The notes beneath the pieces were generated by a model. The model was not told the origin of the DNA, ran no database searches, and saw only the letters and a program-made list of their open reading frames with translations. A DNA stretch of 12,816 nucleotides from Turicibacter sp. UBA7094 (GTDB lineage Bacteria; Bacillota_I; Bacilli_A; MOL361; Turicibacteraceae). The first letter of the stretch is position 1. The number at the start of each line of letters is the position of its first letter. Positions 7,193-12,816 of the stretch are shown here, in pieces. Position numbers and translations under genes: made by a program. The stretch lies in contig DKYS01000119.1 in NCBI GenBank assembly GCA_002493395.1, positions 882 through 13,697 on the forward strand, written 5' to 3'.

Positions 7193-7309
7193 GTGGGTCA
7201 CAAACGATGTTGCTTTTTTGAAACGATAAAATTCACAACAAAAAAAGTTGGAAATGCTGAGATAGGCTATACTCAAATTTGTAAGGAATGTCGTAAACAG
7301 TTTTTTTAA
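7193..7309 (+). pseudogene. Remnant of a small Cys-pair (zinc-ribbon-like) protein
   Basis: A 38-codon frame from GTG 7193 to TAA 7307, below usual gene-calling length. It reads HKRCCFFETIKF, then IGYTQICKECRKQFF. The C-x2-C near the C-terminus and the H/CC near the N-terminus look like two halves of a zinc knuckle. The frame is also open upstream for several codons before a TAG at 7184, so this may be the tail of a decayed larger protein. There is no ribosome binding site before the GTG. The exact terminator that follows argues for a former gene end. I do not recognise a family. Confidence 0.35.
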
Positions 7310-7335
7310 AGAGCAAATGTAGATTTGCTCTTTTT
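7308..7335 (+). terminator. Perfect Rho-independent terminator
   Basis: AAAGAGCAAAT (7308-7318) pairs over 11 bp with ATTTGCTCTTT (7323-7333) around a GTAG tetraloop, followed by T. It overlaps the stop codon of the Cys-pair remnant. Confidence 0.88.
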
Positions 7336-7415
7336 ATATTCGTATTTCTCATTTTTTCGACATCGGGGGGAGTTATAATCAGATTATTTATATTTGGAGA
7401 AAAGGGGATGGAGAA

Positions 7416-7842
7416 ATGATGAATTTTAAAAAGGGAGTATTAACATGATTTGTATTTAGCGTATTTTCAAGTGGTAACTTATGTGCTTCAGCAGGTGCAT
7501 TAGAGACACTTCCAGATTTTGAACTTGATTTAGTAGAGTAGGATACCGCTGTTTATAACGGGGATGCTTCAAGCAAGAGTTGCTAAATTATTAAATAGTA
7601 GTGTTTCACGTTATGTTGATCATAGTACGGGTCAGTACTATGCTAAGGGGGCAACTCGTGTTGTTGAAAGTACAACTGGTAAAGATTTGTATCATAAAAC
7701 GACTGTTACGTTAGAAAAATGAGGATGGATTTTTACAACTATGTATTTTAAGGATTCTGAGTAGGAAGTTGGAGAAGTTTGGACAACAACTGGAACGACT
7801 CCTAATGTAGGAAGTCCTTATGTATATTGAGGTGTGAGATAA
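7416..7842 (+). pseudogene. Decayed secreted-protein gene with five in-frame stops and one frameshift
   Basis: ATG 7416 with AAGGGG and GGAG upstream starts MMNFKKGVLT, then stop, FVFSVFSSGNLCASAGA. This resembles a signal peptide with an Ala-x-Ala cleavage site if the stop is ignored. Reading continues ETLPDFELDLVE, stop TAG 7539, DTAVYNGDASS, then shifts frame near 7565. The second frame reads QARVAKLLNSSVSRYVDHSTG, YYAKGATRVVESTTGKDLYHK, TTVTLEK, stop TGA 7720, GWIFTTMYFKDSE, stop TAG 7762, EVGEVWTTTGTTPNVGSPYVY, stop TGA 7828, GVR, end TAA 7840. The mature part is rich in Tyr, Thr, Ser and Gly with periodic aromatics, as in secreted beta-rich bacteriocin-like proteins, but I cannot assign a family. 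All five internal stops are one G-to-A change from TGG. The gene is certainly non-functional under the standard code. Confidence 0.65.
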
Positions 7843-7844
7843 GT

Positions 7845-7885
7845 AAAAACAACAAGATAAAATGATTTCTTTGTTGTTGTTTTTT
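7845..7885 (+). terminator. Terminator between the secreted-protein pseudogene and the membrane-protein remnant
   Basis: AAAAACAACAA (7845-7855) pairs with TTGTTGTTTTT (7874-7884) around an 18-base loop. It lies 3 bp after the pseudogene stop and runs directly into AGGAGGAATTTATG of the next gene. No promoter fits between them, so it probably acted as an intra-operon attenuator. Confidence 0.7.
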
Positions 7886-7896
7886 AGGAGGAATTT

Positions 7897-8597
7897 ATGG
7901 GGAAAGAACGGGCGAAGGTTATTATAGTTTTTGCTATAGTCAGTGTTTTATCTTTTGTGAGTCTTTTTATGATGTATCAAGAAAAAATGATTTTGAAAAA
8001 CAATACTTTCAATTAGCGGATTTAAAAAATCAAACCGTTAGGGTTAATAATAAAGAATTATTAATTACGCCTATTAATTGTATTTCCATGGATCAGTATG
8101 CTTGGGATTTATATGAATTATCTTTAAGTGAAGGAACCCCATTTGAAGATATAGATTATAGTTTAACCGAAAAAAAACTGCCATTAATTTTAGGAAGTGA
8201 GTTTAAAGAATATTATTCTTTAGGTGATGAAATTCCTTTATTATATTTTTCTGATGAATGGATAGGTGTTGTCCAAGGATTTTTAACAGAGGGAGAAGTG
8301 ATTAAACAAGATTGGACTGAATATTCTTTAGATACTAGAATTTTAGTTCCTTCGTTTAAAGAAATGAGTGAAGAAATAGATTTTAATTTGCGAAAAACGA
8401 TAACTTATGCTCAATTAGAAGGGTATGTTTTACTAAAAGATAAATCAGATTATTTAAAGGCGAATAAGGAAATAAAAAAATTGTCACAAAAGTATAACTT
8501 ACCGTATGAATTATTAAGAGGTTATTAATTTTTTTCTGTCATATTATTGTTTTCAGTACAGCTATTTTTAATTCATTTCTTAGTTTTAATCGCTTAG
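7897..8597 (+). pseudogene. Remnant of a membrane protein with a MacB/FtsX-like extracellular domain
   Basis: ATG 7897 with AGGAGG begins a helix (VIIVFAIVSVLSFVSLFMMY), then stops at TAG after a six-A run at 7982-7987. One more A would continue it as NDFEKQYFQLADLKNQTVRV and on into the long frame ending at TAA 8526. The soluble part contains LPLILGSEFKEYY, SLGDEIPLLYF, VVQGFLTEG and ILVPSF, the pattern of MacB/FtsX-type extracellular domains of ABC permeases and bacteriocin-associated membrane proteins. Beyond TAA 8526 the same frame stays open for 22 codons reading FFSVILLFSVQLFLIHFLVLIA, which would be the next transmembrane helix, then TAG 8595. So a larger permease-like gene was cut by a -1 indel, a stop and loss of its 3' end. 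The 8088-8528 frame alone would lack its membrane anchor. The family assignment is by pattern only. Confidence 0.6.
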
Positions 8598-8624
8598 AGT
8601 TGTAAGAGAAGTTATAGGAGCAAT

Positions 8625-8670
8625 TTAAAAGGGAGGTCACCGATCATACGTTCGGGGACCTCCCTTTTAA
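8625..8670. terminator. Long perfect hairpin
   Basis: TTAAAAGGGAGGTC (8625-8638) pairs over 14 bp with GACCTCCCTTTTAA (8657-8670). An inner CCGA/TCGG stem (8640-8643 with 8652-8655) extends it after one mismatch. With A/T flanks on both sides it could terminate either strand. It lies 28 bp after the membrane-protein remnant, suggesting the original operon end. Confidence 0.75.
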
Positions 8671-8779
8671 TTAGGTGGACATAAAGCTGGTGTATTCAAT
8701 CATTGAAAAAGACTAGTTACTATTTTTGAGGGAGAGCCGAGCTCAATAGGGATGATGTTTTATTGATTAGAACAAATAA

Positions 8780-8809
8780 AAAAACGTTCATGGGGGGATG
8801 AACGTTTTT
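8780..8809. terminator. Perfect 12-bp hairpin with A/T flanks
   Basis: AAAAACGTTCAT (8780-8791) pairs with ATGAACGTTTTT (8798-8809) around a G6 loop, a classic bidirectional terminator. No intact gene ends here on either strand, so it is probably the surviving end of a lost gene. Confidence 0.75.
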
Positions 8810-8860
8810 AATAATATATAAAAGTTTTGGGAGAGTAATATGTGAAAAAAATTTAGGGGG

Positions 8861-8887
8861 GATGTAAGTTTTTCACTTACATCTTTG
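8861..8887 (+). terminator. 9-bp hairpin with short T tail
   Basis: GATGTAAGT (8861-8869) pairs with ACTTACATC (8875-8883) around TTTTC, followed by TTTG. The T tail is weak, so terminator function is uncertain. It is the third strong hairpin within 260 bp. Confidence 0.45.
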
Positions 8888-8897
8888 TTATGGTAAA

Positions 8898-9072
8898 ATG
8901 TCTAAAGTTTATTCAAAGAACGCTTATTTATTTTTAAAATCTGTAACAAAGAATTTATTTAAAAATCATTTGGAATGGTTAGAATGGGTGAGCAAAGCTT
9001 TTATGTTTTAAAAAGAAGTCCCGGAAAATTTATTTTTATCATTTAGAGCGTAGATCACGGTTTAAAAAATAG
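8898..9072 (+). pseudogene. Possible remnant of an unrecognised protein
   Basis: From ATG 8898 the frame reads MSKVYSKNAYLFLKSVTKN, LFKNHLEWLEWVSKAFMF, then TAA 9009, then KEVPENLFLSFRA, then TAG 9051. A second frame at 9046-9072 reads ERRSRFKK and a stop. The Trp-rich, charged composition looks protein-derived and the frames could be one gene with a stop and a shift. No ribosome binding site is clear and I know no matching family. It could also be chance. Confidence 0.25.
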
Positions 9073-9184
9073 AGTAGGGAATGATGGGAGAGGGTTTATC
9101 CCATATTGTATGAAAAGTAATTGAAAGGGATACAATAGAGTAGAGTGAGAGAAAAAAGAGAGGAATTACTTTTTCACACAGTAC

Positions 9185-9214
9185 TAGACATTGCATAGTA
9201 GACGGTGATAGAAT
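9185..9214 (+). promoter_or_regulatory. Promoter of the PepSY lipoprotein gene
   Basis: TAGACA (9185-9190, 5/6), an 18-bp spacer, then TAGAAT (9209-9214, 5/6). Transcription would start near 9221, giving a leader of about 60 nt that ends in AGGAGG. An 8-bp direct repeat AGTAGACG occurs in the spacer (9198-9205) and downstream of the start (9232-9239), 34 bp apart, and might be a regulator site. Confidence 0.5.
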
Positions 9215-9283
9215 TCTATTATGTTTAACAGAGTAGACGAAGTGGATAATTATTTCTAACGTATAGATGAGGAGGTTTTGGTT

Positions 9284-10009
9284 ATGAAAAGATTTTCTTT
9301 ATGGTCAATATTCGTCACAGGTGCTCTTTTATTTGGCTGTTCAAACTCACAAGGTCATCTTAATCAAGAGCAATCGTCGCCCTCTACCATGACAGAGGCG
9401 AAAGCTAAAGAACTGGCACTTCAAGAAGTCGGAAGTGGAAATATTATTGAGTTTTCTTATGAGAATGATGATAAAATGCCCCATTATGAATTTAAAATTC
9501 TTAACGACGGGGTTGAACATGAGGTGGAAATTAGTGCACTTGATGGGAGTGTTTTGAAGCATGATTTTAAGAATCATTCAGATGGTATTTCTAATCCAGT
9601 ACTTGATGAGGTAGGTGTACGTGAGATTGTCGAAAAATTAATGGATGGAACGATTGTTTATGTTCGATTAGAGGAAGAAGATCATCAGCCAGTTTATGAG
9701 GTAATAGCCGTTGATGGAACGTATAAATATGAGTATGAGATAGATGCGATAGATGGTCATGTGGTGAATCAGGAGAAAGAATTAATTAATCAAGTAACTA
9801 CTACCCCTAATTTAGAGGCAACACTTGATGTCCAAAAAGCTAAAGAAATTGCCCTTTCTCAAGTAAACGGTGGAGTCGTCACCGAAATTTCTTTAGATAT
9901 GGACGATTCGATACCGGTTTACGAAGTGAAGGTTATGGCTGATGGAATGGAATATAAATATGAAATAAGTGGGGTTGATGGTCGTATAATCAAGGAGAGT
10001 ACGAAATAG
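9284..10009 (+). CDS. Lipoprotein with three PepSY-like repeats
   Basis: A 241-residue protein. MKRFSLWSIFVTGALLFGC is a lipoprotein signal with lipobox LFGC, so Cys19 would be lipidated and the protein anchored outside the membrane. Three PepSY-type repeats follow, at about 37-93 (TEAKAKELALQEVGSGNIIEF to SALDGSVL), 106-161 (a diverged copy ending DAIDGHVV) and 182-237 (VQKAKEIALSQVNGGVVTEI to SGVDGRII). Repeats one and three share the xKAKEIAL start and the [DE]GxEx-[YH]E-[IV]S..DG end. PepSY domains occur as inhibitory or propeptide-like modules on peptidases and in cell-envelope proteins; the partner is unknown. AGGAGG (9270-9275) fits ATG 9284 with 8-bp spacing, whereas the in-frame TTG 9278 is too close. 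The PadR gene follows 81 bp later with no terminator, so co-transcription is possible. Confidence 0.85.
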   Translation: MKRFSLWSIFVTGALLFGCSNSQGHLNQEQSSPSTMTEAKAKELALQEVGSGNIIEFSYENDDKMPHYEFKILNDGVEHEVEISALDGSVLKHDFKNHSDGISNPVLDEVGVREIVEKLMDGTIVYVRLEEEDHQPVYEVIAVDGTYKYEYEIDAIDGHVVNQEKELINQVTTTPNLEATLDVQKAKEIALSQVNGGVVTEISLDMDDSIPVYEVKVMADGMEYKYEISGVDGRIIKESTK

Positions 10010-10062
10010 AGTGAGCCAAATTTGCTAAAGGGCAGTGGAGTTGTGAAGAGGGAGGTTTGAGG

Positions 10063-10076
10063 TAACAACATTGTTA
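10063..10076. promoter_or_regulatory. Inverted repeat overlapping a -10-like box before padR (possible autoregulatory operator)
   Basis: TAACAA (10063-10068) and TTGTTA (10071-10076) form a perfect inverted repeat with a 2-base centre. It overlaps TATAAA (10075-10080). It differs from the ATGT-N8-ACAT operator described for classical PadR, but repressor binding here would fit autoregulation. No good -35 is visible. Confidence 0.4.
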
Positions 10077-10090
10077 TAAAAGTGATCGAT

Positions 10091-10405
10091 ATGAATGCAC
10101 AATATAAAAAAGGTGTTTTAGAGTTATGTGTTTTACAATTGATTAAGCGTCGCGATTTATATGGATACGAGATGGTCCAACAAGTTTCTTTATACATTGA
10201 AGTTACTGAAAGTACGATTTATCCACTTCTTCGGCGTCTGACGAAAGAGGGCTATTTACAGACGTATAGTAAGGAATCGACAGAAGGTCCGACACGGAAA
10301 TATTATTCGATGACTGTGAAGGGAGAAATTTACTTAACGACCCTCTTAAAAGAATGGGACCAGATGGTGGAATCTGTTCAACGATTGTTAAAGGAAGGGA
10401 CGTAA
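10091..10405 (+). CDS. PadR-family transcriptional regulator
   Basis: A 104-residue winged-helix DNA-binding protein. MNAQYKKGVLELCVLQLI is the typical start. Next come RRDLYGYEMVQ (21-31), the recognition-helix region TESTIYPLLRRLTKEGYL (39-56) and the wing PTRKYYSMTVKG (67-78), then a C-terminal dimerisation helix. Most relatives act as homodimeric repressors and are often encoded just before a DUF1700-type membrane protein, as here. I choose ATG 10091 from family alignment over GTG 10082. No good ribosome binding site precedes it; GGGAGG at 10050-10055 is too far away. Translation may rely on coupling or a leaderless mRNA from the -10-like box at 10075. The stop overlaps the next reading frame by one base. 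Confidence 0.9.
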   Translation: MNAQYKKGVLELCVLQLIKRRDLYGYEMVQQVSLYIEVTESTIYPLLRRLTKEGYLQTYSKESTEGPTRKYYSMTVKGEIYLTTLLKEWDQMVESVQRLLKEGT

Positions 10406-11078
10406 GAAATGAGGATTTTTTGAAAGTGATGAAATGAACTTGATAAAGATTGGTACGGTATTTCCGTTGAAGATAGGGAAGACATTTTAGAAAGCTACCG
10501 TGAACAAAGGAATGAAATGCTGTCTTGTGGAGTAAGCGAATCTTTTATCTAAACGTGGTTCTTTGAAGAAAGTGATGAAAGAGGTTCTTGATTCCGTTGA
10601 CACGGAGGAACCGACAATTATTCAAAGGAATCAAATTCAGGAAAGTCATCTTGTCAAAAGGCTATTACCGATTGTGGTAATGGGGTGCTGTCTTTTGATT
10701 GCGATTGGATCGCTCCTTGTGATGGCTCGTTTAGTAATTGGCGGTCTGATGATCTCAACTGTTTCAATTGGATTAATGGTTGCCATCTTTTTTAGCGCCA
10801 TGATTCCTCTTAACTTAGCAGTCACATCAGGTTATATTGGATTTTTGGCTAGAAATAGTCATAAACGAGGATGGATGAGAAAAAAAGGAATTGAAAGGTA
10901 TTTAATCATTTCGAGTTTAGTGGCTATTGTGATAGGAAGTGCGATTTTTATTGGCAGTGTTTGTACGCACCCTATTTTAAAACAAAGTTTTTTTGAGGGG
11001 AGACTCTTTGACCTGATTGAAGTAAGGTCACATGGTCTGCTAGATTTTGAGGATTTATTTGAGATTGATTTAGATTAG
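10405..11078 (+). pseudogene. HAAS/DUF1700-type membrane protein gene with two frameshifts
   Basis: The protein can be read across three frames. From 10405, RNEDFLKVMK stops at TGA 10435. From 10436, ELDKDWYGISVEDREDIL, then ESYREQRNEMLSCGVSE, stops at TAA 10550. From 10536, NLLSKRGSLKKVMKEVLDSV continues to TAG 11076. The first part is the helical N-terminal HAAS/DUF1700 domain (normally about IPEEDREEILEDYEEHF). The last part has three hydrophobic helices (residues about 33-60, 62-95 and 112-130 of the 10563 frame) and an acidic tail. An extra T at 10435 explains the first shift. Loss of one copy of a GCGAA tandem repeat near 10536 explains the second. No start codon is left in the first frame. 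It is the expected partner of the upstream PadR. The 171-residue 3' frame from TTG 10563 has no ribosome binding site. Confidence 0.75.
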
Positions 11079-11096
11079 TTGGAAAGGAAGATAGGT

Positions 11097-11582
11097 ATGA
11101 TTCGAATTGGACATTCAACAGATATTCATCAATTAGTTGAAGGGCGAAAATTAATTTTAGGCGGGGTAGAGATTGAACATTCGAAAGGGTTACTCGGTCA
11201 TAGTGATGCCGATGTTTTATGCCATGCTGTGACGGAGGCCATCATTGGGGCATTAGCTAAAGGCGATATCGGAACTCATTTTCCCGATACAGATCCTAAA
11301 TATAAGGGAGTAGATTCTCGCATTTTATTGCGCGGTGCTAAGGAAATGTTAGATGAAGCGGGATATGTGCTTGGAAACTTAGATGCGACAATTTATGCAG
11401 AACGTCCGAAAATGCGTCCACATATTGATGCGATGCGTGCAAATATTGCTGCTGATTTAGGGGCGACGATAGAGCAAGTTAATATTAAAGCAACACGTGG
11501 TGAAAAATTAGGATTTATTGGTCGTGAAGAAGGGATTGCATCAGAATGTGTGGTGTTACTCTTTAAAAAGAGTACAAATTAA
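11097..11582 (+). CDS. ispF: 2-C-methyl-D-erythritol 2,4-cyclodiphosphate synthase (IspF)
   Basis: It converts CDP-ME 2-phosphate to MEcPP with loss of CMP in the MEP isoprenoid pathway, as a cytosolic trimer. The protein is 161 residues, the normal length. Zinc ligands are at the expected places: D9 and H11 (GHSTDIHQL) and H43 (SDADVLCHA). Other conserved parts are LGGVEIEHSKGLLGHSDADV (21-40), GDIGTHFPDTDPKYKGVDS (56-74), AERPKM (101-106) and GEKLGFIGREEGI (135-147). AAAGGAAG (11083-11090) favours ATG 11097 over the in-frame TTG 11079. It lies 18 bp after the DUF1700 pseudogene with no promoter of its own that I can defend, so it may be transcribed from the PepSY/PadR region. Confidence 0.95.
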   Translation: MIRIGHSTDIHQLVEGRKLILGGVEIEHSKGLLGHSDADVLCHAVTEAIIGALAKGDIGTHFPDTDPKYKGVDSRILLRGAKEMLDEAGYVLGNLDATIYAERPKMRPHIDAMRANIAADLGATIEQVNIKATRGEKLGFIGREEGIASECVVLLFKKSTN

Positions 11583-11591
11583 ATAAGCGAA

Positions 11592-11622
11592 AAAAAAGCT
11601 AAAGAGGTCCTTTAGCTTTTTT
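11592..11622. terminator. Bidirectional terminator between ispF and the minus-strand nuclease-like gene
   Basis: AAAAAAGCTAAAG (11592-11604) pairs with CTTTAGCTTTTTT (11610-11622) around AGGTC. It lies 9 bp after the ispF stop and, read on the minus strand, overlaps the last codons and stop of the convergent gene, so it can serve both. Confidence 0.92.
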
Positions 11623-12807
11623 CATGTTTTCTGTAATTATCTCGTATTATAGCGTATTTGATTAAATTAATTATTAGGTTTTCTATGTCATCATCATCTA
11701 TGTACATAAGTTTAGACGTTTTAATTTTTCCTAAATGTATTTTTTCATGACTATCTAGTAATTCTGGACACTCATTTTTAATTAACTTGATTAACTCAGA
11801 TATTTTCCCACTTCCAATATTTCCGATTGAAATAGCACCATTGTGTACAATATTAAATTCATTCTTATGTTGAGTTAAAAATTTATTTAGGTTTAATTGT
11901 AATGAGTGATGGCTTTTATCAAAGTCATCTATCGCTACCATTAGACAACTTTTCCCAGATCGGTTAATTCCTTTTACTGATTGAATAATTGAGAGACTAA
12001 TCATCTGAGTATTTTTATGTGAATCTTCAATGATAAAAGTTCTGTAGAAAGATTCCCATGTACCACCAGAAGCATTTCCATAACTCATATACCTAACTCC
12101 ATAATCTTCTATTAGTTTAAAATAACCATAATCTTTTTGAGATAGGGTATGTGAAGTATCTAGGAGGCATTCTCCTAAATTTATGATAAAGGGTTTAAGG
12201 CAATCAGGAGTGTCTTCGCCTAACATATAAAACATATCGTTATTATCTAGTGATTTGATATCACTTAACTCATCGAAGTGCAGTCTTTCAAAATTCCATT
12301 CCTGTACGTAGTCAGGTTGACTTATTCCGTTATGAATCATTTGATTATAAGTAGGGAGAGTAAGTAATGGAATATATCTTTCCTCGTTTTCATTATAGTG
12401 AAAAGCATTAATCTCTATTCCATTGCTAATAAATATATAGTTGATTTCACATTTATCAGCATATTTGGCGGCTTGTTCAAAAACTCGCGTTGTTAATGGG
12501 GTAATATTCGATTTACATTCGATTAAAGCAATAGATTCTAATAAATTATCGGTAACTCTTTCATTGATTACAATATCTATTCTTTCATTAGAATTAATGC
12601 CATATTTTTTTAAGATTACTTCTGTATCGACATAGATTGTGGGACGTCTAACTCTTTTATTAGAAATTGAATCATTTGTTGTCTTATTGTCTCTTCTGGT
12701 GTAACTGGGATCAATTTCTTTCTACACGAATCAAGATAACAATCTATGTTATTTCTTTTATAAACTTTAGTTGGAGTGTATTTTTTAAATTTATTATAGA
12801 TATTCAT
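11612..12807 (-). pseudogene. HsdR_N-type PD-(D/E)XK nuclease-domain protein, frameshifted near residue 60
   Basis: ATG 12807 begins MNIYNKFKKYTPTKVYKRNN; next comes LIPVTPEETIRQQMIQFLIKEL, then DVPQSM. This frame ends at TAA 12616. Adding one base near 12630 joins it to a frame open to TAA 11612. That frame reads DTEVILKKYGINSNERIDIVI, then ESIALIECKS, then FEQAAKYADKC, then YIFISNGIEI. These are the marks of the N-terminal domain of type I restriction HsdR: PEE-RQ, a nuclease core E63/D78/E97-x-K99, and the QxxxY helix. No ATG, GTG or TTG lies in the second frame before 12340, so the frame from there is only the C-terminal part. The repaired protein would be about 398 residues, a stand-alone HSDR_N-type protein without helicase motifs. 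The C-terminal 240 residues are unrecognised. No ribosome binding site is visible in the nine bases before the ATG. Confidence 0.7.
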
Positions 12808-12816
12808 TTTTTATAT

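Larger units (their letters stand above)
8671..9184. other. 514-bp gap with hairpins and a possible ORF remnant but no intact gene
   Basis: Apart from two hairpins (8780-8809 and 8861-8887) and a dubious coding remnant (8898-9072), I see no gene, tRNA or promoter that I would defend. One candidate, TTGTAT with TACAAT around 9105-9140, has a 19-bp spacer, which is too long. The stop density in all frames fits non-functional DNA. Confidence 0.5.

Noticed and set aside
7416..7842. Alternative genetic code with TGA read as Trp
   Set aside because: TAG stops and a frameshift also interrupt this gene, all other genes use TGG for Trp, and several end normally; pseudogene decay is simpler.
7978..7992. 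Programmed -1 ribosomal frameshift at the A run
   Set aside because: The in-frame heptamer A-AAA-ATG does not allow good re-pairing in the A site, and the gene has further lesions downstream.
8625..8887. CRISPR array or insertion-sequence ends among the hairpins
   Set aside because: The stems differ in sequence and length, no regular spacers or transposase frame is present, and no target-site duplication was seen.
9347..10197. Minus-strand frames opposite the PepSY lipoprotein and padR
   Set aside because: No start signals and no family pattern; the plus-strand proteins are clearly real.
12441..12635. 64-residue plus-strand frame opposite the HsdR_N-like gene
   Set aside because: It overlaps the conserved nuclease core on the other strand and has no ribosome binding site.

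Overview
The window is AT-rich, with strong AGGAGG-type ribosome binding sites, sigma-A-like promoters and hairpin-plus-T-run terminators after nearly every transcript. Together with a class II (GlpX) fructose bisphosphatase and MEP-pathway isoprenoid genes, this points to a low-GC Bacillota chromosome. A Turicibacter/Erysipelotrichia-like host is only a guess. I see no rRNA, tRNA, CRISPR array, transposase or phage gene.

Layout. At 1-600 are the 3' end of an unrecognised gene with its terminator, then a small three-helix membrane protein. At 795-1940 is a self-contained cassette: a consensus promoter, a 14-bp palindrome over the likely transcription start, a short structured RNA ending in a terminator-like hairpin, and an Abi_2/AbiF-type HEPN gene broken by a frameshift. 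At 1928-6926 is the intact part: a CPA2 cation/proton antiporter on the minus strand, a divergent FUSC-type transporter, glpX and ispD.

From 6927 to 9183 lies a gene graveyard: a Cys-pair mini-ORF, a secreted-protein pseudogene with five in-frame stops, and the remnant of a membrane protein with a MacB/FtsX-like extracellular domain, separated by perfect hairpins. The order (secreted small protein, terminator, membrane protein) recalls a bacteriocin and immunity/transport locus, but this is inference. At 9185-11078 is an envelope-sensing-like module: a lipoprotein with three PepSY repeats, a PadR repressor, and a frameshifted HAAS/DUF1700-type membrane protein. ispF follows at 11097, so ispD and ispF, adjacent in many bacteria, lie about 4.2 kb apart with the decaying material between them. 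At the right edge, on the minus strand, is a frameshifted gene with an HsdR-N-type PD-(D/E)XK nuclease domain.

How it fits together. IspD and IspF are two steps of the MEP pathway, and GlpX is the gluconeogenic bisphosphatase; all three keep their catalytic residues. The accessory genes (AbiF-like RNA-regulated HEPN, HsdR_N-like nuclease, bacteriocin-like locus, DUF1700) are nearly all interrupted by small indels or stops. The most interesting item is the AbiF-type ncRNA plus HEPN cassette. The many small frameshifts, two of them at A runs, leave open whether some reflect sequencing error rather than decay.
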